12,577 bases of DNA from CAYGTS01 sp964352905 (GCA_964352905.1 CAYGTS010000075.1:1-12577); one strand, 5' to 3'. Numbered from the stretch's first letter, positions 1-6,807 are shown. Numbers and translations: made by a program. The notes: a model not told the origin generated them from the sequence alone.

Positions 1-214
1 CAGCCATATTTGGGCAATCTCACATTAAAAACACTAAAAAATGTACTCATTTATTCACATATAAACTGCGCTTTCTCAAAAATATTTTTGTAGTTGTTCA
101 CCAAATCTGAACGTTCTTGGCAAATTCACAGTTAAGTTTACTGAATAGTTACATGTGACCTTGCCTCAAATCTGACCGTTCTTGAGTCATTCAACATCAC
201 GCCGGGAATGACTG
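1..214 (-). mobile_element. Element A: chimeric MITE, left end cut by window edge, overlaps the serS 3' end
   Basis: Read on the minus strand from 214 downward, this begins CAGTCATTCCCGGCGTGATG, which matches the left terminus of element C (4798-4817) at 18 of 20 positions. It follows C through the AGATTTGAGGCAAGGTCACAT block. It lacks 35 bp that C has between two CAAG repeats (4828 and 4863), so a short-repeat deletion is likely. At about 153 it switches to a GTAACTATTCAG end of the B/D type, runs through the shared central module (44-72), and finishes as the right half of C (1-43 matches the complement of about 4933-4975). By alignment with C about 25 further bases, including the other terminus, lie outside the window. 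It is therefore either a recombinant or a nested insertion. It contains no coding sequence of its own but supplies the end of serS. Confidence 0.75.
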
Positions 215-1483
215 CTTAATAACCGTCATACCATCCATATAAGGCTGTAAAATAGCCGGTATGCTAATGCTACCATCGCGCTCTTGATAATTTTCCATGA
301 TGGCAACCAAGGTTCTGCCCACCGCTAAACCAGATCCATTTAAGGTATGCAAGAATTCTGGCTTATCATTTTCATTACGGTAACGTGCTTTTAGGCGACG
401 CGCCTGAAACGCTTCACAATTACTGCATGATGAAATTTCACGATAAGCCTCTTGTGAGGGGATCCACACTTCTAAGTCATACGTTTTTGCTGCAGAAAAA
501 CCGGTATCGCCACTGCATAAAACAACACGACGGTAAGGTAATTCGAGTAGTTTTAATATCTGTTCAGCGTGTGACACCAACTCTTCCAGTGCTTCGTAAG
601 AATTTTCTGGTTTAACAATCTGCACCATCTCAACTTTTTCAAACTGATGTTGCCGGATCATGCCACGCGTATCTTTGCCATAACTGCCAGCCTCACTGCG
701 AAAACACGGTGAATGACAAACAAATTTTAAGGGTAACGCGCTTGCATTAACCACGGTATCGCGCACAATATTAGTTACAGCCACTTCTGCTGTTGGGATT
801 AAATAATAATCATTCTCGCCACTCAATTTAAATTGATCTTCTGCGAATTTTGGCAATTGGCCCGTACCAAATAAACTTTCGGCATTAACGATATAGGGCA
901 CATAAATTTCTTGGTAACCATGTTGTTTGGTATGAACATCAATCATGAAGCGGATCAGCGCGCGATGTAACTTAACTAAATCATTTTGCATCACTACAAA
1001 GCGGCTACCCGTTAGTTTGCTGGCAAGATCAAAATTCAGCATGCCTAATTGTTCACCCAAATCAACATGATCTTTAATGATAAAATCAAAATCACGAACG
1101 TTACCATGACGATGAACTTCCCGATTATCTTCTTCACTGCGACCAACAGGCACTGATTCATGCAATAAATTGGGAATTGCACTCACAATTTCATGAATTG
1201 CGTTTAATAATTGATCTAATTGCTGTTCTTTTTCTTTCAGTTTTTCGGCGTGGCTTGCCACTTGCGCTAAAATAGCCGTAATATCTTCGCCTTTTGCTTT
1301 GAGTTGACCAATCTTTTTCGATAAGGTATTACGCTGATTTTGCAATTCTTGAGTTTGAGTTTGCAATATTTTGCGCTGCTCTTCTAATGTTTGTAACCGG
1401 TTAGTATCTAATTTAAAACCACGTTTTTCTAAAGCGTTTGCGGTATTTTCTAAATCATTGCGTAATAATTTATTATCTAACAT
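197..1483 (-). CDS. serS: Seryl-tRNA synthetase
   Basis: Charges tRNA-Ser (and tRNA-Sec where present) with serine in the cytoplasm. The 428 residues match the usual bacterial length. Residues about 28-100 form the heptad-rich antiparallel coiled-coil arm that grips the tRNA long arm. Class II motifs follow: TAE (231-233) for serine binding, motif 2 around FRSEAG (261-266) with RQHQFEKVE (277-285), GDTGFSAAKTYDLEVW (325-340), and motif 3 GSGLAVGRTLVAIMEN (383-398) with its arginine at 390. The ATG at 1481-1483 has only a weak GGA about 10 nt upstream. It is the last gene of the ftsK-lolA-serS run, separated from lolA by element B. The final five codons (QSFPA) and the stop lie inside mobile element A, so the native end was probably replaced after ...MTVIK. 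The catalytic core is complete, so the enzyme should work. Confidence 0.97.
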   Translation of the reverse strand: MLDNKLLRNDLENTANALEKRGFKLDTNRLQTLEEQRKILQTQTQELQNQRNTLSKKIGQLKAKGEDITAILAQVASHAEKLKEKEQQLDQLLNAIHEIVSAIPNLLHESVPVGRSEEDNREVHRHGNVRDFDFIIKDHVDLGEQLGMLNFDLASKLTGSRFVVMQNDLVKLHRALIRFMIDVHTKQHGYQEIYVPYIVNAESLFGTGQLPKFAEDQFKLSGENDYYLIPTAEVAVTNIVRDTVVNASALPLKFVCHSPCFRSEAGSYGKDTRGMIRQHQFEKVEMVQIVKPENSYEALEELVSHAEQILKLLELPYRRVVLCSGDTGFSAAKTYDLEVWIPSQEAYREISSCSNCEAFQARRLKARYRNENDKPEFLHTLNGSGLAVGRTLVAIMENYQERDGSISIPAILQPYMDGMTVIKQSFPA

Positions 1484-1526
1484 AAGTTTTATCCAATTTT
1501 TTAATGGTTAATGGGTAACTATTTAT

Positions 1527-1534
1527 CATTATTG
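1527..1534. repeat. Target-site duplication of element B, left copy
   Basis: CATTATTG directly before the GTA terminus of element B. The second copy is at 1713-1720, directly after its TAC terminus. The right copy contains the stop codon of lolA (complement of 1715-1717), so the insertion struck the end of that gene without changing its protein. Confidence 0.6.
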
Positions 1535-1712
1535 GTATCTGCTCCCCCCCTTTAGCTTTATATTTACCAGAAAGTTCAGATTTGGCGATAAAAACAGCGA
1601 AAATATTTTTGAGAAAGCGCAGTTTATGAGTTATAAATGAGCATTTCGATAAAAGATTTTCGCTGTTTTTAGCCCAAATATGGACGTTCCCTGCTACAGA
1701 GTAAGTAGTTAC
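1535..1712. mobile_element. Element B: MITE between lolA and serS
   Basis: A 178-bp non-coding element starting GTATCTGCT and ending AGTAGTTAC (complement GTAACTACT, 7 of 9 shared). It is bounded by an exact 8-bp direct repeat CATTATTG at 1527-1534 and 1713-1720, a likely target duplication. Inside is a perfect 16-bp inverted repeat, TAAAAACAGCGAAAAT at 1589-1604 with its complement at 1656-1671. It surrounds a central module (1616-1643, AGCGCAGTTTA...AAATGAGCA) shared with elements A and E. The blocks CCCCTTTAGCTT, TTTACCAG..AG.TCAGATTTG and CCCAAATATGG.CGTTCC are shared with C and D. An alternative left boundary is 1515, because GTAACTATTTATC at 1515-1527 equals the inner-facing right end of D. 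An open frame across the element has no protein-like features. Confidence 0.75.
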
Positions 1713-1714
1713 CA

Positions 1715-2338
1715 TTATTGTTGGATAACATCCACACCACGTGGTGGTTTAAACTGAAACATATTATTGGCTAAACGCGGGTGGTAGTTTACCTGGCTAA
1801 AGCTAATAATGGAACGTTGCCCTAAATTATCAACAATATCCATTTTTTGCAGCATGCCGTTGGCAAAATAAAGATCGATCGCACGATAGACTTCATTATG
1901 ATTGTTAGCAGTAAGCGAAAATCGTTGGCCATTTTTGCGCGCAACTTCGCGTACGTTATACGCTTTTAGCAATTGCTTATTATCACCGCTTAAAATTAAT
2001 GCAGGTGAGTTGCCTAAACTGTGCTGCAAATTGCGCACGGTAATTTGTTGTAAATCAACATCATAAATCCATAGTTTTTTGCCATCAGCAACAATTTTTT
2101 GTACAGAGGGTTGGCGAATATCCCATAAAAAGCGCCCCGGCTTCATTAGCGCCATATTGCCCGCCGTATTTTGGCGTAATTGGGCATTACCACCGACGGC
2201 TTTTTGGGTAAAGTTAGCGGTCATTGCGTTAATGTTGCCCAACAGATTTAATAATTGTTGTCCGGCATTGGCGGCAAAACTCTGCGTCATCGCCATGCTG
2301 AATGCGATGATGATTGTAACATTTTTTATTAATTGCAT
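1715..2338 (-). CDS. lolA: Outer-membrane lipoprotein carrier protein LolA
   Basis: Periplasmic chaperone that takes lipoproteins released by the LolCDE ABC transporter and hands them to LolB at the outer membrane. The N-terminus is a Sec signal peptide: basic start MQLIKN, a hydrophobic stretch to about residue 18, and a likely cut after SFA (residue 22). The mature part has the LolA fold signatures: an early MTANFTQ strand, then GRFLWDI, a KKLWIYDVDLQQITVR hairpin, and a QLLKAYNV region with C-terminal hydrophobic strands. The 207 residues are typical. The ATG at 2336-2338 is preceded by GAGGAAAA about 10 nt upstream. It starts 16 nt after the ftsK stop, so the two are probably co-transcribed. 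Its stop codon abuts element B. In Escherichia coli rarA lies between lolA and serS; here it is absent. Confidence 0.93.
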   Translation of the reverse strand: MQLIKNVTIIIAFSMAMTQSFAANAGQQLLNLLGNINAMTANFTQKAVGGNAQLRQNTAGNMALMKPGRFLWDIRQPSVQKIVADGKKLWIYDVDLQQITVRNLQHSLGNSPALILSGDNKQLLKAYNVREVARKNGQRFSLTANNHNEVYRAIDLYFANGMLQKMDIVDNLGQRSIISFSQVNYHPRLANNMFQFKPPRGVDVIQQ

Positions 2339-2354
2339 TTTTTCTTTTCCTCAA

Positions 2355-4724
2355 CTAGCTCTGATTTGGAATCAAAACATCACGCATGCCGTTTGATTCC
2401 ATAGGCCCCACCAAACCGGCACTTTCCATTTGCTCAACCAGCCTGGCCGCACGATTATACCCTATTTTGAGCCGGCGTTGGATGCTGGATATTGATGCAC
2501 GACGCGTTTCGATAACAATTTGCACCGCTTGGTCATAAAGTGGATCACTTTCCGCATCACCTTCTTGTTCAGGATTGCTATCAAGATCACTCTCATAATT
2601 CACCGCTAACACTTCTTCTAGGTAATCCGGCTCACCGTGTTTTTTCAGTTCTTTAACAACCTTGTGGACTTCATGATCCGCGACAAAAGCACCATGGATA
2701 CGAATAGGCACACCGCTGCCCGGTGGCAAGTATAGCATATCACCGTGCCCTAACAATTGCTCAGCACCTTGTTGATCGATAATGGTACGCGAATCAATTT
2801 TAGATGACACTTGGAAAGCAATTCGAGTTGGCACGTTGGCTTTAATCAAACCCGTAATAACATCTACCGAAGGTCGCTGCGTCGCTAAAATCATGTGAAT
2901 GCCAGCTGCGCGCGCTTTTTGCGCAATTCGCGCAATCAATTGCTCAACTTTTTTACCAACCACCATCATCATATCGGCTAATTCATCGATCACGACCACA
3001 ATATACGGCAACCGCTGTAAATAGGGTGCTTGTTCATCAGGACTACCTTTCCAAAGAGGATCAGTAATTGGTTGATTTTTCTTTTCGGCATCACTAATTT
3101 TTTGGTTAAAACTGGATAAATTTCTAACACCTAATGCGGCCATTAAACGATAGCGGCGATCCATTTCGCCAACACACCAACGCAAGGCATTGGCCGCCTC
3201 TTTCATATCGGTCACCACGGGGGTGAGTAAATGCGCAATACCGTCATAAATTGATAGTTCTAACATCTTAGGATCAATCATGATTAAACGACAATCCTTC
3301 GGCGTGGCTTTATACAGCAAGCTCATCAGCATGGCATTCACACTCACTGACTTACCTGAACCTGTGGTACCAGCAACCAGTAAATGTGGCATTTTAGTTA
3401 AATCAACTATCATTGGATTACCAGCAATATCTTTGCCTAACGCGATGGTTAAAGGCGATCGTGCCTGTTCAAAAATTTCGGTATTCAGCACTTCGCTCAA
3501 GCAAACCGTTTCACGATGCTCATTTGGCACTTCTAAGCCAATCACGGATTTACCGGGTATCACTTCAACAATTCGCACACTCACAACGGACAATGAGCGT
3601 GCCAAATCTTTTGATAAACCTGAAATTCTGCTCACTTTAATTCCCGGTGCAAGTTGCAATTCAAAACGGGTAATGACTGGCCCTGGATGAACGGCAACCA
3701 CCAGCACATCAATACCAAAATCTTTAAGATGCTCTTCAACATCTTTCGACATCTTTTCTAAAACGAGTTTTGAAAATCCCTTTTGTTTAGCCTGGCCATT
3801 GCTAGCATCTAATAAACTTAATGGCGGCAAATTATTATCAGCATCAGTATCAAATAATTTGACTTGTCGTTCCGTGCTGGCGCGCTTTGCTGGTTTAACA
3901 TGGGTTGTTGGGAGATTAATGGTGGGTTCCAACTTCGGTGCTTGGCTTATGCTAAGCTCAACCTTAGGTTCAATCTTAAGGGGCAAGGCTTGCTTGATTT
4001 GTGGCTCTACTTTAGTCCTAGGCTTATCTTGTGGGGTTGAAACCAATTGAGCTTGGCGGCGATTCGCCAAATAATCTTGGATAAAAACATGCAATGCCTG
4101 GCTTTGCTTCGCCAACCAGGTTGCCAATCGAATCACGATTTTTCCCGTATGTTCAGTCAATGAAATCCAAGATAAGCCGGTCATTAAGGTCATGCCTGCT
4201 AATAAAATAGCAAATAACAGTAGGGTTGTGCCTAAATAATTTAAAACGGGAACTAGGTGATCTGCAATCACGTTACCGAGTAAACCACCGCCACGGTAGG
4301 GTAAAAAATGCTGTGAAAAAGCATGCAAGCTCAGCAACGCCGCACCCGCAATGAGTAACAACAAAAAACCAATGCCACGAATAATTAATAACGTATAGTC
4401 ACGTTCCAAACTATTGGCTTTTTTGTGTTCACGCAAAATAAGCCAAGCCGTGTAAGCAATCATGAGCGGAAAAGCATACGCCATAAAGCCAAACAAGACT
4501 AAAAAACTATCAGCAAACCACGCACCAACCCAACCCGTGCGATTGGCAATCGCTTTATGGGTTGCGGCATGCCACCAGCCAGGATCGCTGTGGTGATATG
4601 TGATTAAAGCCACAAATAGAAATAAGGATAATGCAACGGTTAAAATGAATACCCCTTCCGTAACACGGATATGTGTCTTAGTCACTTGGCTTTCTTTACT
4701 GCTATTTCGTGGTGTTTTCTTCAC
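2355..4724 (-). CDS. ftsK: DNA translocase FtsK
   Basis: Septum-anchored motor that pumps chromosome ends to the XerCD/dif site and links segregation to cell division. The 789 residues contain four or five N-terminal membrane segments (about 24-43, 71-97, 113-135 and 160-187), a short charged linker rich in lysine, proline and glutamine (about 220-300), and then the motor. Walker A is AGTTGSGKS (451-459), Walker B is VVVIDELADM (576-585), and ATQRPSVDVITG (614-625) is the conserved RecA-fold segment. The last 60 residues (from about 727, with SISSIQRRLKIGYNRAARLVEQ) form the winged-helix gamma domain that reads KOPS sites. The linker is short compared with E. coli FtsK and resembles the compact SpoIIIE-like form. 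The start is GTG (4722-4724) with AGGA six bases upstream. First gene of the ftsK-lolA-serS run. Confidence 0.96.
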   Translation of the reverse strand: MKKTPRNSSKESQVTKTHIRVTEGVFILTVALSLFLFVALITYHHSDPGWWHAATHKAIANRTGWVGAWFADSFLVLFGFMAYAFPLMIAYTAWLILREHKKANSLERDYTLLIIRGIGFLLLLIAGAALLSLHAFSQHFLPYRGGGLLGNVIADHLVPVLNYLGTTLLLFAILLAGMTLMTGLSWISLTEHTGKIVIRLATWLAKQSQALHVFIQDYLANRRQAQLVSTPQDKPRTKVEPQIKQALPLKIEPKVELSISQAPKLEPTINLPTTHVKPAKRASTERQVKLFDTDADNNLPPLSLLDASNGQAKQKGFSKLVLEKMSKDVEEHLKDFGIDVLVVAVHPGPVITRFELQLAPGIKVSRISGLSKDLARSLSVVSVRIVEVIPGKSVIGLEVPNEHRETVCLSEVLNTEIFEQARSPLTIALGKDIAGNPMIVDLTKMPHLLVAGTTGSGKSVSVNAMLMSLLYKATPKDCRLIMIDPKMLELSIYDGIAHLLTPVVTDMKEAANALRWCVGEMDRRYRLMAALGVRNLSSFNQKISDAEKKNQPITDPLWKGSPDEQAPYLQRLPYIVVVIDELADMMMVVGKKVEQLIARIAQKARAAGIHMILATQRPSVDVITGLIKANVPTRIAFQVSSKIDSRTIIDQQGAEQLLGHGDMLYLPPGSGVPIRIHGAFVADHEVHKVVKELKKHGEPDYLEEVLAVNYESDLDSNPEQEGDAESDPLYDQAVQIVIETRRASISSIQRRLKIGYNRAARLVEQMESAGLVGPMESNGMRDVLIPNQS

Positions 4725-4756
4725 GCTTAATCCTAATCTTATAATGCAAACACTCT

Positions 4757-4786
4757 ATATTACGTTGTAGGGTAAGCATTTTTCAA
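4757..4786 (-). promoter_or_regulatory. Candidate sigma-70 promoter for ftsK
   Basis: On the minus strand TTGAAA (4781-4786) and TAATAT (4757-4762) are spaced by 18 bases, with the -10 about 32 nt before the GTG start. The -35 matches the consensus at 5 of 6 positions and the -10 at 4 of 6. Found by eye only. Confidence 0.35.
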
Positions 4787-4792
4787 CCCTAC
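4767..4792. repeat. Short inverted repeat upstream of ftsK
   Basis: GTAGGGT (4767-4773) and ACCCTAC (4786-4792) are perfect complements separated by 12 bases. The arms overlap the proposed ftsK -35 box. It could be an operator, a small hairpin, or a remnant of another palindromic element. Confidence 0.45.
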
Positions 4793-4797
4793 GCACG
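4789..4797. repeat. Target-site duplication of element C, left copy
   Basis: CTACGCACG immediately left of the CAG terminus of element C. The identical right copy is at 5001-5009. A perfect 9-bp match exactly at both termini is direct evidence of transposition. Confidence 0.85.
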
Positions 4798-5000
4798 CAG
4801 TAATTCGCGGCGTGATGTTGAATGACTCAAGGAACTGCTCGCCCCTTTAGCTTGTGGTTTACCAAGAACGGTTAGATTTGAGGCAAGGTCACATTAAAAA
4901 CACTAAAAAATAGCGGAGTTTGTACATAAGTATATTTTTTAGTGTTTTTTATGTGAGATTGCCCAAATATGGCTGTTCCGCGCTACACCGGGAATTGCTG
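4798..5000. mobile_element. Element C: complete MITE between divergent ftsK and trxB
   Basis: A 203-bp element with imperfect terminal inverted repeats: CAGTAATTCGCGGCGT on the left against CAGCAATTCCCGGTGT (complement of the right end), 13 of 16 identical. It is flanked by a perfect 9-bp duplication, CTACGCACG, at 4789-4797 and 5001-5009. A second layer of inverted similarity lies inside: GAACGGTTAGATTTGAGGCAA on the left against GAACAGCCATATTTGGGCAA on the right complement, followed by the inner 24-bp stem (4889-4912 and 4933-4956). The loop (4913-4932) holds a diverged version of the central module of elements A, B and E. There is no transposase. It separates the ftsK promoter region from that of trxB. 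Confidence 0.85.
4889..4956. repeat. Inner long inverted repeat of element C
   Basis: The arms at 4889-4912 and 4933-4956 are 24 bases each and complementary at 23 positions, with a 20-base loop. The stem is almost entirely A/T except for the CACT/AGTG step and the TCAC/GTGA base. As DNA it could extrude a cruciform. As RNA it would be a hairpin on either strand. Confidence 0.8.
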
Positions 5001-5009
5001 CTACGCACG
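5001..5009. repeat. Target-site duplication of element C, right copy
   Basis: CTACGCACG immediately right of the CTG terminus of element C, identical to 4789-4797. Confidence 0.85.
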
Positions 5010-5029
5010 ATTAAATTCCTAGTACAAGC

Positions 5030-5058
5030 TTCACTTCGTTGGCAATGCCAGCTAAAAT
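5030..5058 (+). promoter_or_regulatory. Candidate sigma-70 promoter for trxB
   Basis: TTCACT (5030-5035) and TAAAAT (5053-5058) are spaced by 17 bases, matching the consensus at 4 and 5 of 6 positions. The -10 lies about 45 nt before the trxB ATG. Between the boxes is the 11-bp palindrome TGGCAATGCCA (5040-5050), which could be an operator. It lies just outside element C, so the insertion moved upstream sequence away but left this promoter intact. Confidence 0.4.
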
Positions 5059-5102
5059 GTTCTCCCTACCCCATCCATTACGACAAAAGAAAGAGATTAA
5101 AA

Positions 5103-6059
5103 ATGAGTACGAATCACCATCGTTTAATTATCCTAGGTTCTGGCCCTGCCGGCTATACTGCTGCCATTTATGCCGCACGTGCCAATTTAAACCCTGTTAT
5201 TATCACCGGTATGCAGCAAGGTGGCCAACTCATGACGACGACTGACGTTGACAATTGGCCTGGCGATGTTGAAGGCTTGCTTGGGCCAGCGTTAATGGAG
5301 CGCATGTTAAAGCATGCCGAGCGTTTTAATACACAAATTATTTTTGATCACATCACCCAAGTTGATTTTAAGACACGCCCATTACAACTGGTAGGTGAAA
5401 ATAATCGCTATACAGCCGATGCTGTGATCATTGCCACGGGTGCCTCTGCGCTTTATCTTGGGTTAGAATCCGAACAAGCGTATATGGGCAAAGGTGTCTC
5501 AGCTTGTGCCACCTGTGATGGCTTTTTCTATCGTGATCAAGAAGTCTGTGTGATTGGTGGTGGTAACACGGCGGTTGAAGAAGCATTATATTTATCCAAT
5601 ATCGCTAAAAAAGTCACGGTGGTTCATCGCCGCGATCAATTTCGCTCTGAAAAAATCTTAAGTGAGCAATTAATTGAAAAATCTAAAAATGCTAATGTCG
5701 TAATTGAGTGGGATCACGTTTTGAAAGAAGTCACGGGCGATAAAATGGGCGTGACTGGCATTGTCATTGAAAATGTTAAAACCAAGACGACTAAAAAAAT
5801 TGAATTAAGTGGTGTTTTCATTGCCATTGGTCACAAACCCAATACCGATATTTTCCAGGATCAACTAGAAATGCATGATGGGTACATTAAAGTTGAAAGT
5901 GGCACTCAAGGCAATGCCACAGCAACTAGCGTTACGGGTGTTTTTGCAGCTGGCGATGTGATGGATCATGTGTATCGCCAAGCAGTAACCTCTGCCGGTA
6001 CTGGCTGCATGGCCGCGCTGGATGCCGAAAAGTATTTGGATCAACTAGGGCAGGTTTAG
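5103..6059 (+). CDS. trxB: Thioredoxin-disulfide reductase
   Basis: Cytoplasmic flavoenzyme that passes electrons from NADPH through FAD and a redox-active disulfide to thioredoxin. The FAD-binding GSGPAG is at residues 12-17, the active-site CATC at 135-138, and the NADPH-binding GGGNTA at 152-157 followed by HRRDQFR. GVFAAGDVMDHVYRQAV near the C-terminus is the second FAD motif. The frame is open upstream to 4920 through element C, but family length (318 residues) and the MSTNHHRLIILGSG alignment place the start at ATG 5103, with a GAG-type ribosome site about 8 nt upstream. The stop is separated by one base from the next gene, so trxB and the two-component system probably form one transcript, giving a possible redox link to signalling (inference). 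Confidence 0.97.
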   Translation: MSTNHHRLIILGSGPAGYTAAIYAARANLNPVIITGMQQGGQLMTTTDVDNWPGDVEGLLGPALMERMLKHAERFNTQIIFDHITQVDFKTRPLQLVGENNRYTADAVIIATGASALYLGLESEQAYMGKGVSACATCDGFFYRDQEVCVIGGGNTAVEEALYLSNIAKKVTVVHRRDQFRSEKILSEQLIEKSKNANVVIEWDHVLKEVTGDKMGVTGIVIENVKTKTTKKIELSGVFIAIGHKPNTDIFQDQLEMHDGYIKVESGTQGNATATSVTGVFAAGDVMDHVYRQAVTSAGTGCMAALDAEKYLDQLGQV

Positions 6060-6060
6060 A

Positions 6061-6723
6061 GTGCGTATATTATTGGTTGAAGATGATGAGTTACTAGGCA
6101 GTGGATTGGTCGCTGGATTAACTCATGATGGGCATGCGGTTGATTGGCAAAAAGATGGTCAAGCTGTTGAGAAAACATTAGCCGATGAAAATTTTGATTT
6201 AGTTGTGCTGGATTTGGGCTTACCAAAAGTTGCTGGTTTAACAATTTTGCAAAACTTGCGTGATAGTGCGAATGCTATCCCGATTTTAATCTTAACTGCA
6301 CGCGATAGTATTGAAGAGCGCGTGCAAGGATTAGATCTCGGTGCAGATGATTATGTGACTAAGCCTTTCGATTTAAATGAACTATGCGCCAGGCTCCGTG
6401 CGCTACAAAGACGCTTAACATCACGCGCTGAACCTCTCATTCATTATCGCAAGATCACGCTCGATCCAGCTTCTCACACAGTCACAAAAGACAATCACGT
6501 GTTGAATATTCCACGCCGTGAATTTGCCCTGTTACAAAAATTACTAGAAAACATTGGCCGAGTCATTGCACGTGAATATTTAACGCAAACCTTATACGGC
6601 TGGGGTGAGGATGTTGATAGTAATGCGCTTGAAGTTCATATCCATAATTTACGCAAAAAATTAGGCACCGATTATATCCGCACGATCCGAGGCGTAGGTT
6701 ATATGGTTGAAAAAGAAAAATGA
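6061..6723 (+). CDS. OmpR-family response regulator (QseB/PmrA type)
   Basis: Two-component transcription regulator of 220 residues. The receiver domain (1-about 115) has the acidic pocket E7-D8-D9, phospho-acceptor D51 (in VVLDLGLP), T79 and K101 (VTKPFD). The C-terminal winged helix (about 125-220) has the usual ALEVHIHNLRKKLG recognition helix and the IRTIRGVGYMV hairpin. The start is GTG at 6061, with CAGG six bases upstream and one base after the trxB stop. The next gene is its probable sensor. The overall look is that of the QseB/PmrA/BasR group. In Legionella and Coxiella the PmrA member regulates type IV secretion genes, but the sequence alone does not tell whether this is that orthologue. 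Element D begins 3 nt after the stop and seems to have split an original ATGA overlap with the kinase gene. Confidence 0.92.
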   Translation: MRILLVEDDELLGSGLVAGLTHDGHAVDWQKDGQAVEKTLADENFDLVVLDLGLPKVAGLTILQNLRDSANAIPILILTARDSIEERVQGLDLGADDYVTKPFDLNELCARLRALQRRLTSRAEPLIHYRKITLDPASHTVTKDNHVLNIPRREFALLQKLLENIGRVIAREYLTQTLYGWGEDVDSNALEVHIHNLRKKLGTDYIRTIRGVGYMVEKEK

Positions 6724-6726
6724 GCT
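6719..6726. repeat. Target-site duplication of element D, left copy
   Basis: AATGAGCT, matching AATGAGTT at 6807-6814 at 7 of 8 positions. The shared AATGAG contains both the stop of the regulator (TGA, 6721-6723) and the start of the kinase (ATG, 6808-6810). Confidence 0.65.
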
Positions 6727-6806
6727 GTATATATTCAGCAAATTTGAAGGTGAATTTACCAAGAACGTTCAGATTTGGCGTTCCCATCTACAGGATAAAT
6801 AGTTAC
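6727..6806. mobile_element. Element D: 80-bp MITE derivative between response regulator and kinase
   Basis: Starts GTATATATTCAG, carries the shared block GTGAATTTACCAAGAACG and then TTCAGATTTGGC, and passes directly to the right terminus GTTCCCATCTACAGGATAAATAGTTAC, read as two joined parts. Compared with A and B, the inner stem and central module are missing, so it is an internal-deletion form. It is flanked by AATGAGCT (6719-6726) and AATGAGTT (6807-6814), an 8-bp duplication with one mismatch. The left copy contains the TGA of the regulator, and the right copy contains the ATG of the kinase. An AGGA (6792-6795) within it, 12 nt before that ATG, is the only visible ribosome site. Confidence 0.78.
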
Positions 6807-6807
6807 A

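Noticed and set aside
1544..1550. Run of seven C as a sign of frameshifting or phase variation
   Set aside because: It is within non-coding element B and not in any gene or promoter I can identify.
1473..1715. Minus-strand open frame of about 80 codons between lolA and serS
   Set aside because: It lies almost wholly in element B, has no recognisable domain or ribosome site, and is made of the element's palindromic repeats.
3280..3690. Plus-strand open frame of 136 codons inside ftsK
   Set aside because: It is antisense to the conserved FtsK motor domain, has no family features, and reflects the codon pattern of the opposite strand.
4889..4956. Ordinary rho-independent terminator in the ftsK/trxB gap
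   Set aside because: The genes on either side diverge, so no transcript should need to end here. The stem is almost all A/T and belongs to the nested symmetry of element C.
4920..5102. N-terminal extension of trxB by 61 codons
   Set aside because: The stretch comes from element C and promoter sequence. TrxB family proteins begin at the MSTNHHRLIILGSG region, and the promoter lies inside the extension.
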